From: Zoogloea sp. LCSB751
GTDB taxonomy: Bacteria > Pseudomonadota > Gammaproteobacteria > Burkholderiales > Rhodocyclaceae
Assembly: GCF_002028455.1 (NCBI RefSeq)
Contig: NZ_MWUM01000005.1
Span: forward strand, 1 to 64,000
DNA length: 64,000 bases
Direction of reading: 5' to 3'
Notes under the pieces: model-generated
What the model was told of the DNA's origin: nothing
Databases searched by the model: none
What the model saw: the letters and a program-made list of their open reading frames with translations, nothing else
Made by a program: the position numbers and the translations under genes
Part shown: positions 26,969 through 35,005 of the stretch, piece by piece
How positions within the stretch are numbered: the stretch's first letter is position 1
Layout of the letters: every line of letters starts with the position of its first letter

Positions 26969-29179
26969 ATGAACGAGCAAAACACAGCCAGCCTCAAGAA
27001 ATACGTCGAGCTTGTCGCCAGGAAGTACGGTGGCCTTGAAGGGCTCCGCCACACCATAGGCTCGAAACTGACGCAGGAAAGTCCACTGGGGCTGGAGGCA
27101 AACCCAGAGAATGAGGGTACGAATATTGCCGCCCGTAAAGCACTGGAATCACTCGAGTCCGACCGCGAACTGGAACGGGGAGAATTGCTTGGGCTGGAAG
27201 CGATCATCTCTGCAGAAATACGCCCTGTCATCGACGTCATCGACGGCCGGTTCAACAGCACGCACCCCCTATGGACCCAACTCTCAACGGACGACGGGAT
27301 TCGAGGCCGGCTGGAAGCATGTATGAGTTCCATTGGACGCGTCGAGCTTCCGGGACATCGCCTGCCCTATGGAGGAACCGCTTTCCTGGTGGGCGAAGGC
27401 CTTCTGATGACAAACCGCCATGTCGCGGAAATTTTTGCAGCAGGCTTGGGAACGCGGTCACTCGCATTCAAGCCGGGCGCACAGGCCGGCATCGATTTTC
27501 TGCGCGAACTGAATCAGCCACCCGGTACGATCTTCAAAGTGACGCGGGTCGTGATGATTCATCCGTACTGGGACATGGCGCTACTCCAGGTAGAAGGACT
27601 CGATAGCCGCCGGAAATTGGGACTGTCGCTGATCGATGCCCGTGACATTCAAGGTCACGATATCGCGGTCATCGGCTATCCGGCTTTCGATCCCCGCAAT
27701 CCGAGTGACGTGCAGCAGGGTCTGTTCCATGGAAATTACGGGGTGAAGCGCCTTCAACCCGGTGAGCTACAGGGCGGCAAGAAGACCGCAAGCTTCCAGA
27801 AGCTCGTTAACGCGGCGACACACGACTGCTCTACGCTGGGCGGCAACTCTGGCTCCTGCCTCATCGACCTCGACACCGGGGCTGTCCTGGCGCTGCATTT
27901 CGGAGGCAGCTATCGGGAACAAAATTTCGCTGTGCCCACCTCAGAACTGGCGCGCGACCAGCGCATCGTAGATGCCGGCGTCAACTTCGTCGGAACCCCT
28001 CACCCCGACGATACCGACTGGGCAACATGGTGGCGGCGTGCAGACGCCGGGCAGAGAGAGGAAACGGCCACGGATCGCTCCGAGCAACAAGCGCCCACCA
28101 CACCGGACGCACCACGCGGGAATAACACCCTGACCATCGAAATCCCACTACGTATCAGTATCTCGGTAGGCACGCACCGCGTGCTCTCCGCCCAAGCGGA
28201 AGCCCCCGTCGAAAGCATTACCGGAGACGAGCTCGAAGCCTTGCGCGAGCCCGAGCACGACTCCGACTACAGTTCGCGCCGGGGATACGATCCGCTCTTT
28301 CTGAACACCCCGGGGCTCCCCGCCGTGCAGGTCCCGATGCCAAGCGCCACCGATCCCCAGATACTCGCGAAAACCCTCGAAGGTAAAGACATCCTTCACT
28401 ACCAGAACTTTTCGATCCGGATGCATGCGGCCCGAAAGCTTGCCTTGGTCACGGGCAGTAATGTGACCAGGGAGCCAACCCTACGCAACCCGGAGCCAGG
28501 CCGCGACTACACCCGAAAAGGGCTTTCCAACCTAGGCAAGAATGACATGGAGAAGTGGTTTCTCGACCCACGACTGGACGCGGCATTCCAGATCCCCGAC
28601 GTGTTCTTCACCAAAGACCGCCAAGCGTTCGACAAAGGACACATCGTCAGGCGCGACGACGTTGCCTGGGGCAATACCTACGACGAGTTGAAGCGCGCAA
28701 ACGGCGACAGCTACCACGTGACCAACTGTTCCCCTCAAGTGGCCGGCTTCAACCGCTCCAATCAGGGGGACGACAACTGGGGGGATCTCGAGAACTACGT
28801 GTTAGCGGATGCCGCCAACGAACGCCTCTGCATCTTTGCCGGTCCAGTTTTCGATCCTCACGACCCGATCTTTCACGGAGTGGGTGAAGGCGGCCGCAAG
28901 CTGCAAGCCCGCATCCCCTCGCGCTTCTGGAAGCTCATCGTCGCACGGAATGCAATCGGCATTGCGAGCTACGGCTTCGTATTGGAGCAGAATCTCAGCG
29001 ATGTCCAATTCGAGTTCGCGGTGCCTGCCGTATTCGAAAGGACGATGCATCCCCTTTCCGACATCCAGGAGATGACTGGCGTTTCATTTGCCCAAAGCCT
29101 CCTGGACGCCGATCAATTCAACTCGGTCCGCGGAATTGAACTGGCACAACGCAGCAACATAAATCGGAAACACCCATGA
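26969..29179 (+). CDS. Trypsin-like protease fused to NUC1 non-specific endonuclease
   Basis: 736 aa from ATG 26969. An N-terminal helical segment (1-110) precedes a trypsin-like protease with H151 (MTNRHV), D202 (YWDMALLQV) and S294 (LGGNSGSCL). A low-complexity linker (about 345-440) leads to a DNA/RNA non-specific endonuclease domain of the beta-beta-alpha-metal type: DKGHIVRRDD (H558, from the DRGH consensus), TNCSPQVAGFNRSNQGD (N595) and WGDLENYV (E608). Both active sites look intact. No secretion signal is present, so an intracellular toxic nuclease restrained or released by proteolysis is a reasonable model. It lies 48 nt after the preceding protease gene. Confidence 0.88.
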   Translation: MNEQNTASLKKYVELVARKYGGLEGLRHTIGSKLTQESPLGLEANPENEGTNIAARKALESLESDRELERGELLGLEAIISAEIRPVIDVIDGRFNSTHPLWTQLSTDDGIRGRLEACMSSIGRVELPGHRLPYGGTAFLVGEGLLMTNRHVAEIFAAGLGTRSLAFKPGAQAGIDFLRELNQPPGTIFKVTRVVMIHPYWDMALLQVEGLDSRRKLGLSLIDARDIQGHDIAVIGYPAFDPRNPSDVQQGLFHGNYGVKRLQPGELQGGKKTASFQKLVNAATHDCSTLGGNSGSCLIDLDTGAVLALHFGGSYREQNFAVPTSELARDQRIVDAGVNFVGTPHPDDTDWATWWRRADAGQREETATDRSEQQAPTTPDAPRGNNTLTIEIPLRISISVGTHRVLSAQAEAPVESITGDELEALREPEHDSDYSSRRGYDPLFLNTPGLPAVQVPMPSATDPQILAKTLEGKDILHYQNFSIRMHAARKLALVTGSNVTREPTLRNPEPGRDYTRKGLSNLGKNDMEKWFLDPRLDAAFQIPDVFFTKDRQAFDKGHIVRRDDVAWGNTYDELKRANGDSYHVTNCSPQVAGFNRSNQGDDNWGDLENYVLADAANERLCIFAGPVFDPHDPIFHGVGEGGRKLQARIPSRFWKLIVARNAIGIASYGFVLEQNLSDVQFEFAVPAVFERTMHPLSDIQEMTGVSFAQSLLDADQFNSVRGIELAQRSNINRKHP

Positions 29180-29212
29180 GCGCACTTCTTCCCTACCCCA
29201 AAAGCGCGTGGT

Positions 29213-29234
29213 AACTCTTTCTCCAGAAAGAGTT
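29213..29234. repeat. Perfect inverted repeat between nuclease and orphan gene
   Basis: AACTCTTTCT and AGAAAGAGTT arms with a 2-nt centre form a perfect 22-nt palindrome about 35 nt after the nuclease stop. There is no T-tract. It could be an operator or a processing hairpin that sets the last gene apart. Confidence 0.6.
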
Positions 29235-29280
29235 CTGACAATGCCGTTCGTCATCGGCAATTTCAGGGAGCTTGATTCTT

Positions 29281-30081
29281 GTGGCACATTATGTTCACTA
29301 CCTGCCCAGAAAAGTCGTAGAGCCTGACTATGCAGACAGATCGGCACAGTGGTTTGCCGAAAACCAACCTGATGACCAAGGGTTTGAAGTTCCCAGTTAC
29401 CACGTTACCCGCTCTACTTCAGGGCCTGCTACGCGGGTGGCGATTGGCGACACCATTTGGCTTTTCTCGCAACTCGTTACCCCTTGGGGGAGCTTTCCTG
29501 CGGCACTCGACGCCAAGATATCGGTTTGTGACGTTATCCCTTATCACAGAGCTGACGAGCAACCAGCCCGCACCTTCCGTTATCAGGCCGGCCAGGGCTC
29601 TCGGTGGTTCCCACTCCGCGATGCTACCGCGTGCATTAAGCAACTGCATACAAGAAGTCTGTCAGGCATTGTCCGCCCCATTCTAAGCCACCCATCCCAA
29701 CCCATCGGCCAAGCCCTGCAAAGCATGCGCGAATTGGAGGATGCGGATCCATTACTCGCCTGGGCAGAAGAATTAAGTACAGCGGCCTTCGACCTCATCA
29801 GTTACCGACTTATTGACGGAACTCCCCGCGCCTGCAAAAAAGCGATGGAACTCGTGCATGACAGGCAGGCAATATTCTGGGACCGATGGTCTCTACCTCG
29901 CCGGCTTGCAGAGCGACGAGAGTTCCTCAGCGACGCGGCCCTCGACGCCCATATCATGGGTGAAATTCACCGTTGCAGAAAAGTATGGGGTATCCACTCT
30001 GCCAGGTACGCTGAGGTCGACAGCTACTCTGCGCGGGAAATGGCTGAAGCGAGACGCCTTAATAAACTGCAGCTGTACTGA
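29281..30081 (+). CDS. Unknown protein at the end of the protease-nuclease operon
   Basis: The GTG at 29281 is about 10 nt after an AGGGAG site and gives 266 aa; a TTG at 29272 is too close to that site. The N-terminal 110 residues (AHYVHYLPRKVVEPDYADRS, VAIGDTIWLFSQLVTPWGSF, LDAKISVCDVI) have the feel of a PUA/EVE-like beta-barrel, which often binds modified nucleotides, but this is tentative. The rest is helical with many charged residues (PRRLAERREFLSDAALDAHI). There is no membrane segment. Its position after the nuclease fusion suggests a part of the same module, for example recognition or immunity. Confidence 0.62.
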   Translation: MAHYVHYLPRKVVEPDYADRSAQWFAENQPDDQGFEVPSYHVTRSTSGPATRVAIGDTIWLFSQLVTPWGSFPAALDAKISVCDVIPYHRADEQPARTFRYQAGQGSRWFPLRDATACIKQLHTRSLSGIVRPILSHPSQPIGQALQSMRELEDADPLLAWAEELSTAAFDLISYRLIDGTPRACKKAMELVHDRQAIFWDRWSLPRRLAERREFLSDAALDAHIMGEIHRCRKVWGIHSARYAEVDSYSAREMAEARRLNKLQLY

Positions 30082-30084
30082 ACG

Positions 30085-31185
30085 TCAGGCGACATAACAA
30101 CCCACCAAACATTGGTTTGCCCGGTTGTCGACGATGCGCACGCCCTCCTCTTGAAGCTGTCGGCAGGCATGCGCCGGATCCACAAGCGCCTCCCCGAGGT
30201 AAATACCGGGAGCGGGCCCATCCGGCGCCAACAGATTCTCGATCTGCAATACCGTGCCAAGCGCAGTCAGATGGGTTTGCCCCAGCGGATCGACCACCTG
30301 CACCTCCTTGCGACGCGGCCGGCCATCGACGTCCTTACCCTCTACCGTAATTCGAATGCGATGATCGGCACCGGGTCCAGGATTGTAGAGAAGCGCACGC
30401 CGCGTGCTGTCGAACACGGGGCGCGACAGGACGCGCCATACGCCGCTGCGCACCAGCAGGTGCAACAGTGCGGTGGCTTTACGGTCATCGAAACCAATCC
30501 GCGCATCCACGGTGGCTGCCCCGGTAATGGCAGGCAGGCTCGCTTGATCAGGGGTATCGAAACGGTAAACCTGACGACAGCCGACGTCGCCAAAATCGGC
30601 AGCATGACCGTCGAGAAAGCCGCTACGCTTGATCCATGCGCCGTTTTCCACCGTGTGAAAAGGTTCGGACAGACGATCCATATACGCGACCGAGTTCGGC
30701 CCCGCCCGATCGGCCATCGCAAAAAGGATGTCGATGCCAATACGTTCGACGCTGGCGAAAGTCCTGGCCGCATCGCGCGCAATCAAGCTGGCGGTACCTG
30801 CCATCCAGGCCGACGAAAAGACCACCGGAGCCCTCAAACGCCCGTAAGCGGCGGTGCTGACGAGTGCCTGTTTCAGCCTTTCGGTCCAGCGCGTCACATC
30901 GACATAGGCGTGGCCTTGCGACAAGGCGAGATGCAGCAGGCGATCATGGGGATCGTTGACCAATCCCACAACGACGGCCCCCGCAAACCTCTCCGGCAAA
31001 ATCGGCGCATCGACATTCATCGCGATCGCGACAGCGCCATGGCGCGCGGCGACGGTGTGCGCCGCTTCAAGACGCCGGCTGGCGATGATGAGCTTCACAT
31101 CCGGTTTGCGCCGTGCCAGCAAGGCCGCCACTTGCGCCCCCACTACACCGCTACCGCCGACAAGAACGACCGCTTGAGAGTTCAT
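30085..31185 (-). CDS. Saccharopine-dehydrogenase-like NAD(P)-binding protein
   Basis: 366 aa with an N-terminal Rossmann fold (VVLVGGSGVVGAQVAALLARR) and the following pattern of saccharopine dehydrogenase/reductase-like proteins (AGAVVVGLVNDPHDRLLHLALSQGHAYVDVTRW). The substrate is unknown. The gene is divergent from a TetR regulator and its start region lies next to two palindromic operators, so it is probably that regulator's target. It converges on the orphan gene of the protease-nuclease module with only 3 nt between them. Confidence 0.83.
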   Translation of the reverse strand: MNSQAVVLVGGSGVVGAQVAALLARRKPDVKLIIASRRLEAAHTVAARHGAVAIAMNVDAPILPERFAGAVVVGLVNDPHDRLLHLALSQGHAYVDVTRWTERLKQALVSTAAYGRLRAPVVFSSAWMAGTASLIARDAARTFASVERIGIDILFAMADRAGPNSVAYMDRLSEPFHTVENGAWIKRSGFLDGHAADFGDVGCRQVYRFDTPDQASLPAITGAATVDARIGFDDRKATALLHLLVRSGVWRVLSRPVFDSTRRALLYNPGPGADHRIRITVEGKDVDGRPRRKEVQVVDPLGQTHLTALGTVLQIENLLAPDGPAPGIYLGEALVDPAHACRQLQEEGVRIVDNRANQCLVGCYVA

Positions 31186-31198
31186 GCCAAATCCTTAA

Positions 31199-31214
31199 TT
31201 GGTCAATTGACCAA
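31199..31214. promoter_or_regulatory. TetR-type operator, copy 1
   Basis: TTGGTCAATTGACCAA is a perfect 16-bp palindrome in the gap between the divergent dehydrogenase-like and TetR genes. It lies 14 nt before the dehydrogenase-like start codon, where a bound repressor would block its transcription. Confidence 0.75.
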
Positions 31215-31229
31215 CATTGAAACATGAAT

Positions 31230-31245
31230 TTGGTCAAATGAACAA
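31230..31245. promoter_or_regulatory. TetR-type operator, copy 2
   Basis: TTGGTCAAATGAACAA repeats the first operator with two changes in the right half. The two centres are 31 bp apart, close to three helical turns, which fits two repressor dimers on one face of the DNA. Confidence 0.65.
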
Positions 31246-31284
31246 TTAAAATAACGCACGCGATGATTAACGATAGGAAGCGCG

Positions 31285-31875
31285 ATGTCGGCACGAGGTG
31301 GGGAACGGCGTGAATTGATCCTGCAGGCAGCGATGCGCGTGCTGGTGCGCGATGGCGCGCACGGCTTCCGGATGCGGGCCATCGCCGCCGAAGCCGGTGT
31401 TGGCATCAGCCATGTCCAGTACTACTACAAGACCCTCGATGTGGTGATCGAAGCAGTCATGGCCCACTACCTCGAAGGATGGGACGTGTTGATGGCCGAC
31501 GCCCCCACCGACCTGGCCGGCGCACTGGACTTCATGCTGAACTGCCAGCTTCAGCATGGCGACTGCCAACTGCTTTGGGAGCTATGGGCCATGTCCGGTC
31601 GCAATCAGGCCGCTGAAGCTGCCCTCAGAACGTTCTACGCAAGCTATACGGATCGGGTGTGCGAACTCGTATGCCATGGCTTTCCCGATGCAACGCCCGC
31701 ATCAATTCGCGCACGCGCCGTGCTCATCGTCGCGCTGATCGAGGGGCTGTCGATACTGCGCGGCAACGGCAGGGAAACGGAGCTCGCTCCACACGCCCGG
31801 CAGCACGTCATCGATGCCGTGCTGGCCCTGGCAGCGTTGCCGCTGGTGAGCCCTCCCCAGACTGACGAGCGTTGA
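31285..31875 (+). CDS. TetR/AcrR-family transcriptional regulator
   Basis: 196 aa with the TetR N-terminal helix-turn-helix (RRELILQAAMRVLVRDGAHGFRMRAIAAEAGVGISHVQYYYKTLDVVIEAVMAHY) and a BetI-like helical ligand domain. It starts at ATG 31285 after AGGAAG. Two TTGGTCAA palindromes lie between it and the divergent dehydrogenase-like gene, so autoregulation and control of that gene are likely. Confidence 0.9.
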   Translation: MSARGGERRELILQAAMRVLVRDGAHGFRMRAIAAEAGVGISHVQYYYKTLDVVIEAVMAHYLEGWDVLMADAPTDLAGALDFMLNCQLQHGDCQLLWELWAMSGRNQAAEAALRTFYASYTDRVCELVCHGFPDATPASIRARAVLIVALIEGLSILRGNGRETELAPHARQHVIDAVLALAALPLVSPPQTDER

Positions 31876-32085
31876 TAGCGGGCCGCTCCGGTCGCGGACG
31901 ACCGATCGTCCGATCGGTGCAAGCGGGGTTCGGCATGGCCCCATCCGGCACGGCCCTCACAGCGCGCCAAGCACACCTTTAACCGTTCCTTGCCATCGAG
32001 CCTGGCCAGGATGCCTTATGCTTATGCCCAATACGGGACAAGATCTGACGTCCTTCAACCATCCCGCCAGAACCCAGTTCGTGCC

Positions 32086-34896
32086 ATGAAGCCCTCGTCA
32101 CCGCTTCCCGTCCGGAAACGCATTTCGCTGTTATTCAGTCTGCTGACGGCCATCGGCGTATCCATGGCGCTGGTGGGCCTGTACTTCGGCCTGGGAAGTT
32201 GGCGCGATGCCATGCACGTCGCAGCGCACAACACCATCGCGACCCACAGCCTGGCCGCCGTCAAGCATTTTGCCTTCGAGCGCGGCCGTACCAATGTGAT
32301 TCTCCGCGGCAGGGCGCCGATCTCGGATGCCAACCGCGCTTTCATCGACGAACGGCGTGCCAACGGCGATGCCGCCATTGCGACGGCCCTGGAGAGCGCC
32401 ACGCACCTGCCCCACGAAGCCGACGATGTCGACCGCGACTGGGCTGCGATCAAAATCCTGCGTCAAGAAGTCGAGCGCAATTTCGCGCTACCGCTTGCCG
32501 AACGCGATCCCGGCTTGCTGGGGCGCTGGCTGGAAGCCTCCAACCGTCTCGTCGCTCACCTGGAGATCCTGCTCGCCCACGCTTCGAGGGTATCCGAGGC
32601 GGATTTCGTCTTCACCCAACTGGCATCGATGCGCATCCACGCCCTGCAATTCCGCAACGCGGTCGGTTCGGAATCCACCCTCCTGGCTGGCGAACTTGCA
32701 GCGAATCGCATCCCGGACGCCCACATCCAACGCAAGACCGCCCTGCTGCGTGGCGCCTCCCAACAGTCGTGGCAGCACATCGAAGACGCTAGCGGCAGCC
32801 TGAACGATCCATCCTTCCAGGCAGCAAAAGACAAAGTCCGCCGGATTTTCTTCGCGGACTTTCTCCCCCTGATGGATGGCGTTCTCGATTCAGCCCGGCA
32901 GGGCCATCTGCCCGAACTGACCGTCGATACCTACGCACAGAAATCCGTCCCGGCCCTGGACTCCATCATCGAGATGGTCGACAGCACCGACCGCATGGTG
33001 GGCGACTATGTCCATCAGCAACTGGAACGGGCACGCTGGCTGCTGGCAGGAGCCTTGGGCGGCTTAACCCTGACGCTGCTGCTTGCCTGTCTGGCACGGC
33101 GCGTATTGAAGCGGGATCTCATTCTCCCGCTGCATACGATCGTCGACCGTCTGTATCGCTTGCGGGGCGTCACCGACCGCATGCCGCCCCACGACGCGGA
33201 CGACCTGGCGAACATCAATCACGCGCTGAACCTATTGGAAGACTCGCTGCTGGAGGTTCAAGCCGCCCGCATCGCGGCCGAAACCAACCGAAGCCAACTC
33301 AGCGAAGCCAAGGAACGCCTCGAAGCCGCCGCCTCCGCCGGCATCGTCGGGGTCTGGGACTGGGACATACCTAAAGACCGGCTCATCTGGGATAAGGTGA
33401 TGTACCAGCTCTACGGCCTGCGCGAAGAAGACTTCGGTGAGGCGTACGAAGCCTGGGCCCGCGCCATCCATCCGGAGGACAGGCCCTACACGGAAAACGA
33501 AATCCAGGCCGCCCTGCGCGGCGAGCGGGAATACGCACCGCAATTCCGCGTCGTCTGGCCCGACGGCAGCGTCCGCTACATCCAGGCAATGTCCCACACC
33601 AGCTTCGATGATCAGGGCCGGCCCGTACGCATGATCGGCGTCAATTACGACCTCACCGAACAGAAGAAGATCGAGCTGGCCCTTGAGCAGCGGGTTGCCG
33701 AACGCACCGAGGAGCTGAACAAGGCCAAGGAACTCGCCGAAGCGGCGAGCCGCGCCAAGAGCACCTTCCTTGCCAACATGAGCCATGAGCTGCGCACACC
33801 GATGAACGCCATCATGGGCATGGCGAACATCATGCTGCGCCGTGTCCAGGAGCCGAAACTGCGCGTACAGATCGAAAAGATCGACGTCGCCTCCCGCCAC
33901 CTGCTGCATGTCATCAACGACATCCTCGATCTCTCCAAGATCGAAGCCGAGCGCCTGATCCTGGAGCGTATCGAGTTCCGCGTCGGTGACACCGTGGAAA
34001 ACCTCATGGCCCTGATCGGCCCGAAAGCCACCGAAAAGGGCCTCGACTTCCGCATCGATCTGCCTGCAGAGGTCGCCCGCCGCGCCCTGCTCGGCGACCC
34101 GACCCGCCTTGGACAGATCCTGCTCAACCTCAGCGGCAACGCCGTCAAATTTACCGACCGCGGCACGATCACCCTGCGTTGCCGGTGCGCCGCAGAAGAC
34201 GACGACCGGCTGCAACTGCGCTGGGACATCGTCGACACCGGCATTGGCATCTCGACCGACGATCTGAAGCGTCTATTTACAGCGTTCGAACAGGCCGACG
34301 GCTCGCTGACCCGCAAGTACGGCGGCACCGGGCTCGGCCTGGCCATCAGCAAACGGCTAGTCCAGCTGATGGGTGGCGACATCGGGGTGGACAGCGAACT
34401 GGGCCAAGGGAGCCGCTTCTGGTTCACCACCTGGCTCCCGAAGGCCGATGAACACACCCCCTACCGATCGCCGGCGCCCGCGCTGCGTTCCACCGAACAG
34501 CGCCTGCTCGACGAACACGCCGGCTCCCGCATACTGCTGGCCGAAGACGAACCGGTTAATCAGGAAGTGTCCCGCGAGATGCTGGAAGATGTCGGATTCC
34601 ACGTGGACGTCGCCCCGGACGGCAACAAGGCCCTCGCCCTCGCCCACCAAAACCGCTATGCCCTGATCCTGATGGACATGCAGATGCCCAACATGAACGG
34701 CGTCGACGCAACCAAGGCCATACGCAGCCCCCACACAGGCACCCTCAACACCGACACCCCCATCCTCGCCATGACCGCCAATGCCTTCGAGGAGGACCGT
34801 CAGCTGTGCTTCGCCGCCGGCATGAACGACTTCGTCTCCAAGCCCGTTGCGCCGGATACGCTGTATCAAGTCATGCTGAAGTGGCTTAAGAAATAG
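32086..34896 (+). CDS. Hybrid sensor histidine kinase, membrane sensor-PAS-HK-REC
   Basis: From ATG 32086 the product is 936 aa; an upstream in-frame ATG at 31990 would add a polar stretch before the first membrane helix. Two membrane helices (about 14-35 and 315-340) flank a long helical periplasmic sensor. A PAS domain with PAC (WDWDIPKDRL ... HPEDR) covers about 415-540, followed by HisKA with NMSHELRTPMN (H567), HATPase (NLSGNAVKF, DTGIGIS, GTGLGLA) and a receiver domain with LILMDMQMPNMNG (D864). No response regulator or HPt gene is adjacent. It belongs to the same family as the kinase at 8540. Confidence 0.92.
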   Translation: MKPSSPLPVRKRISLLFSLLTAIGVSMALVGLYFGLGSWRDAMHVAAHNTIATHSLAAVKHFAFERGRTNVILRGRAPISDANRAFIDERRANGDAAIATALESATHLPHEADDVDRDWAAIKILRQEVERNFALPLAERDPGLLGRWLEASNRLVAHLEILLAHASRVSEADFVFTQLASMRIHALQFRNAVGSESTLLAGELAANRIPDAHIQRKTALLRGASQQSWQHIEDASGSLNDPSFQAAKDKVRRIFFADFLPLMDGVLDSARQGHLPELTVDTYAQKSVPALDSIIEMVDSTDRMVGDYVHQQLERARWLLAGALGGLTLTLLLACLARRVLKRDLILPLHTIVDRLYRLRGVTDRMPPHDADDLANINHALNLLEDSLLEVQAARIAAETNRSQLSEAKERLEAAASAGIVGVWDWDIPKDRLIWDKVMYQLYGLREEDFGEAYEAWARAIHPEDRPYTENEIQAALRGEREYAPQFRVVWPDGSVRYIQAMSHTSFDDQGRPVRMIGVNYDLTEQKKIELALEQRVAERTEELNKAKELAEAASRAKSTFLANMSHELRTPMNAIMGMANIMLRRVQEPKLRVQIEKIDVASRHLLHVINDILDLSKIEAERLILERIEFRVGDTVENLMALIGPKATEKGLDFRIDLPAEVARRALLGDPTRLGQILLNLSGNAVKFTDRGTITLRCRCAAEDDDRLQLRWDIVDTGIGISTDDLKRLFTAFEQADGSLTRKYGGTGLGLAISKRLVQLMGGDIGVDSELGQGSRFWFTTWLPKADEHTPYRSPAPALRSTEQRLLDEHAGSRILLAEDEPVNQEVSREMLEDVGFHVDVAPDGNKALALAHQNRYALILMDMQMPNMNGVDATKAIRSPHTGTLNTDTPILAMTANAFEEDRQLCFAAGMNDFVSKPVAPDTLYQVMLKWLKK

Positions 34897-35005
34897 TCGG
34901 CGCCGGCACCCGGATCCTCGCGCTGCCGGGAAGCACGGTTTTTACACGGGGAAAACGGCGATAATAGCGGCCAATTCGTTTCGAACGCTATTTCAGGATT
35001 CCCCC

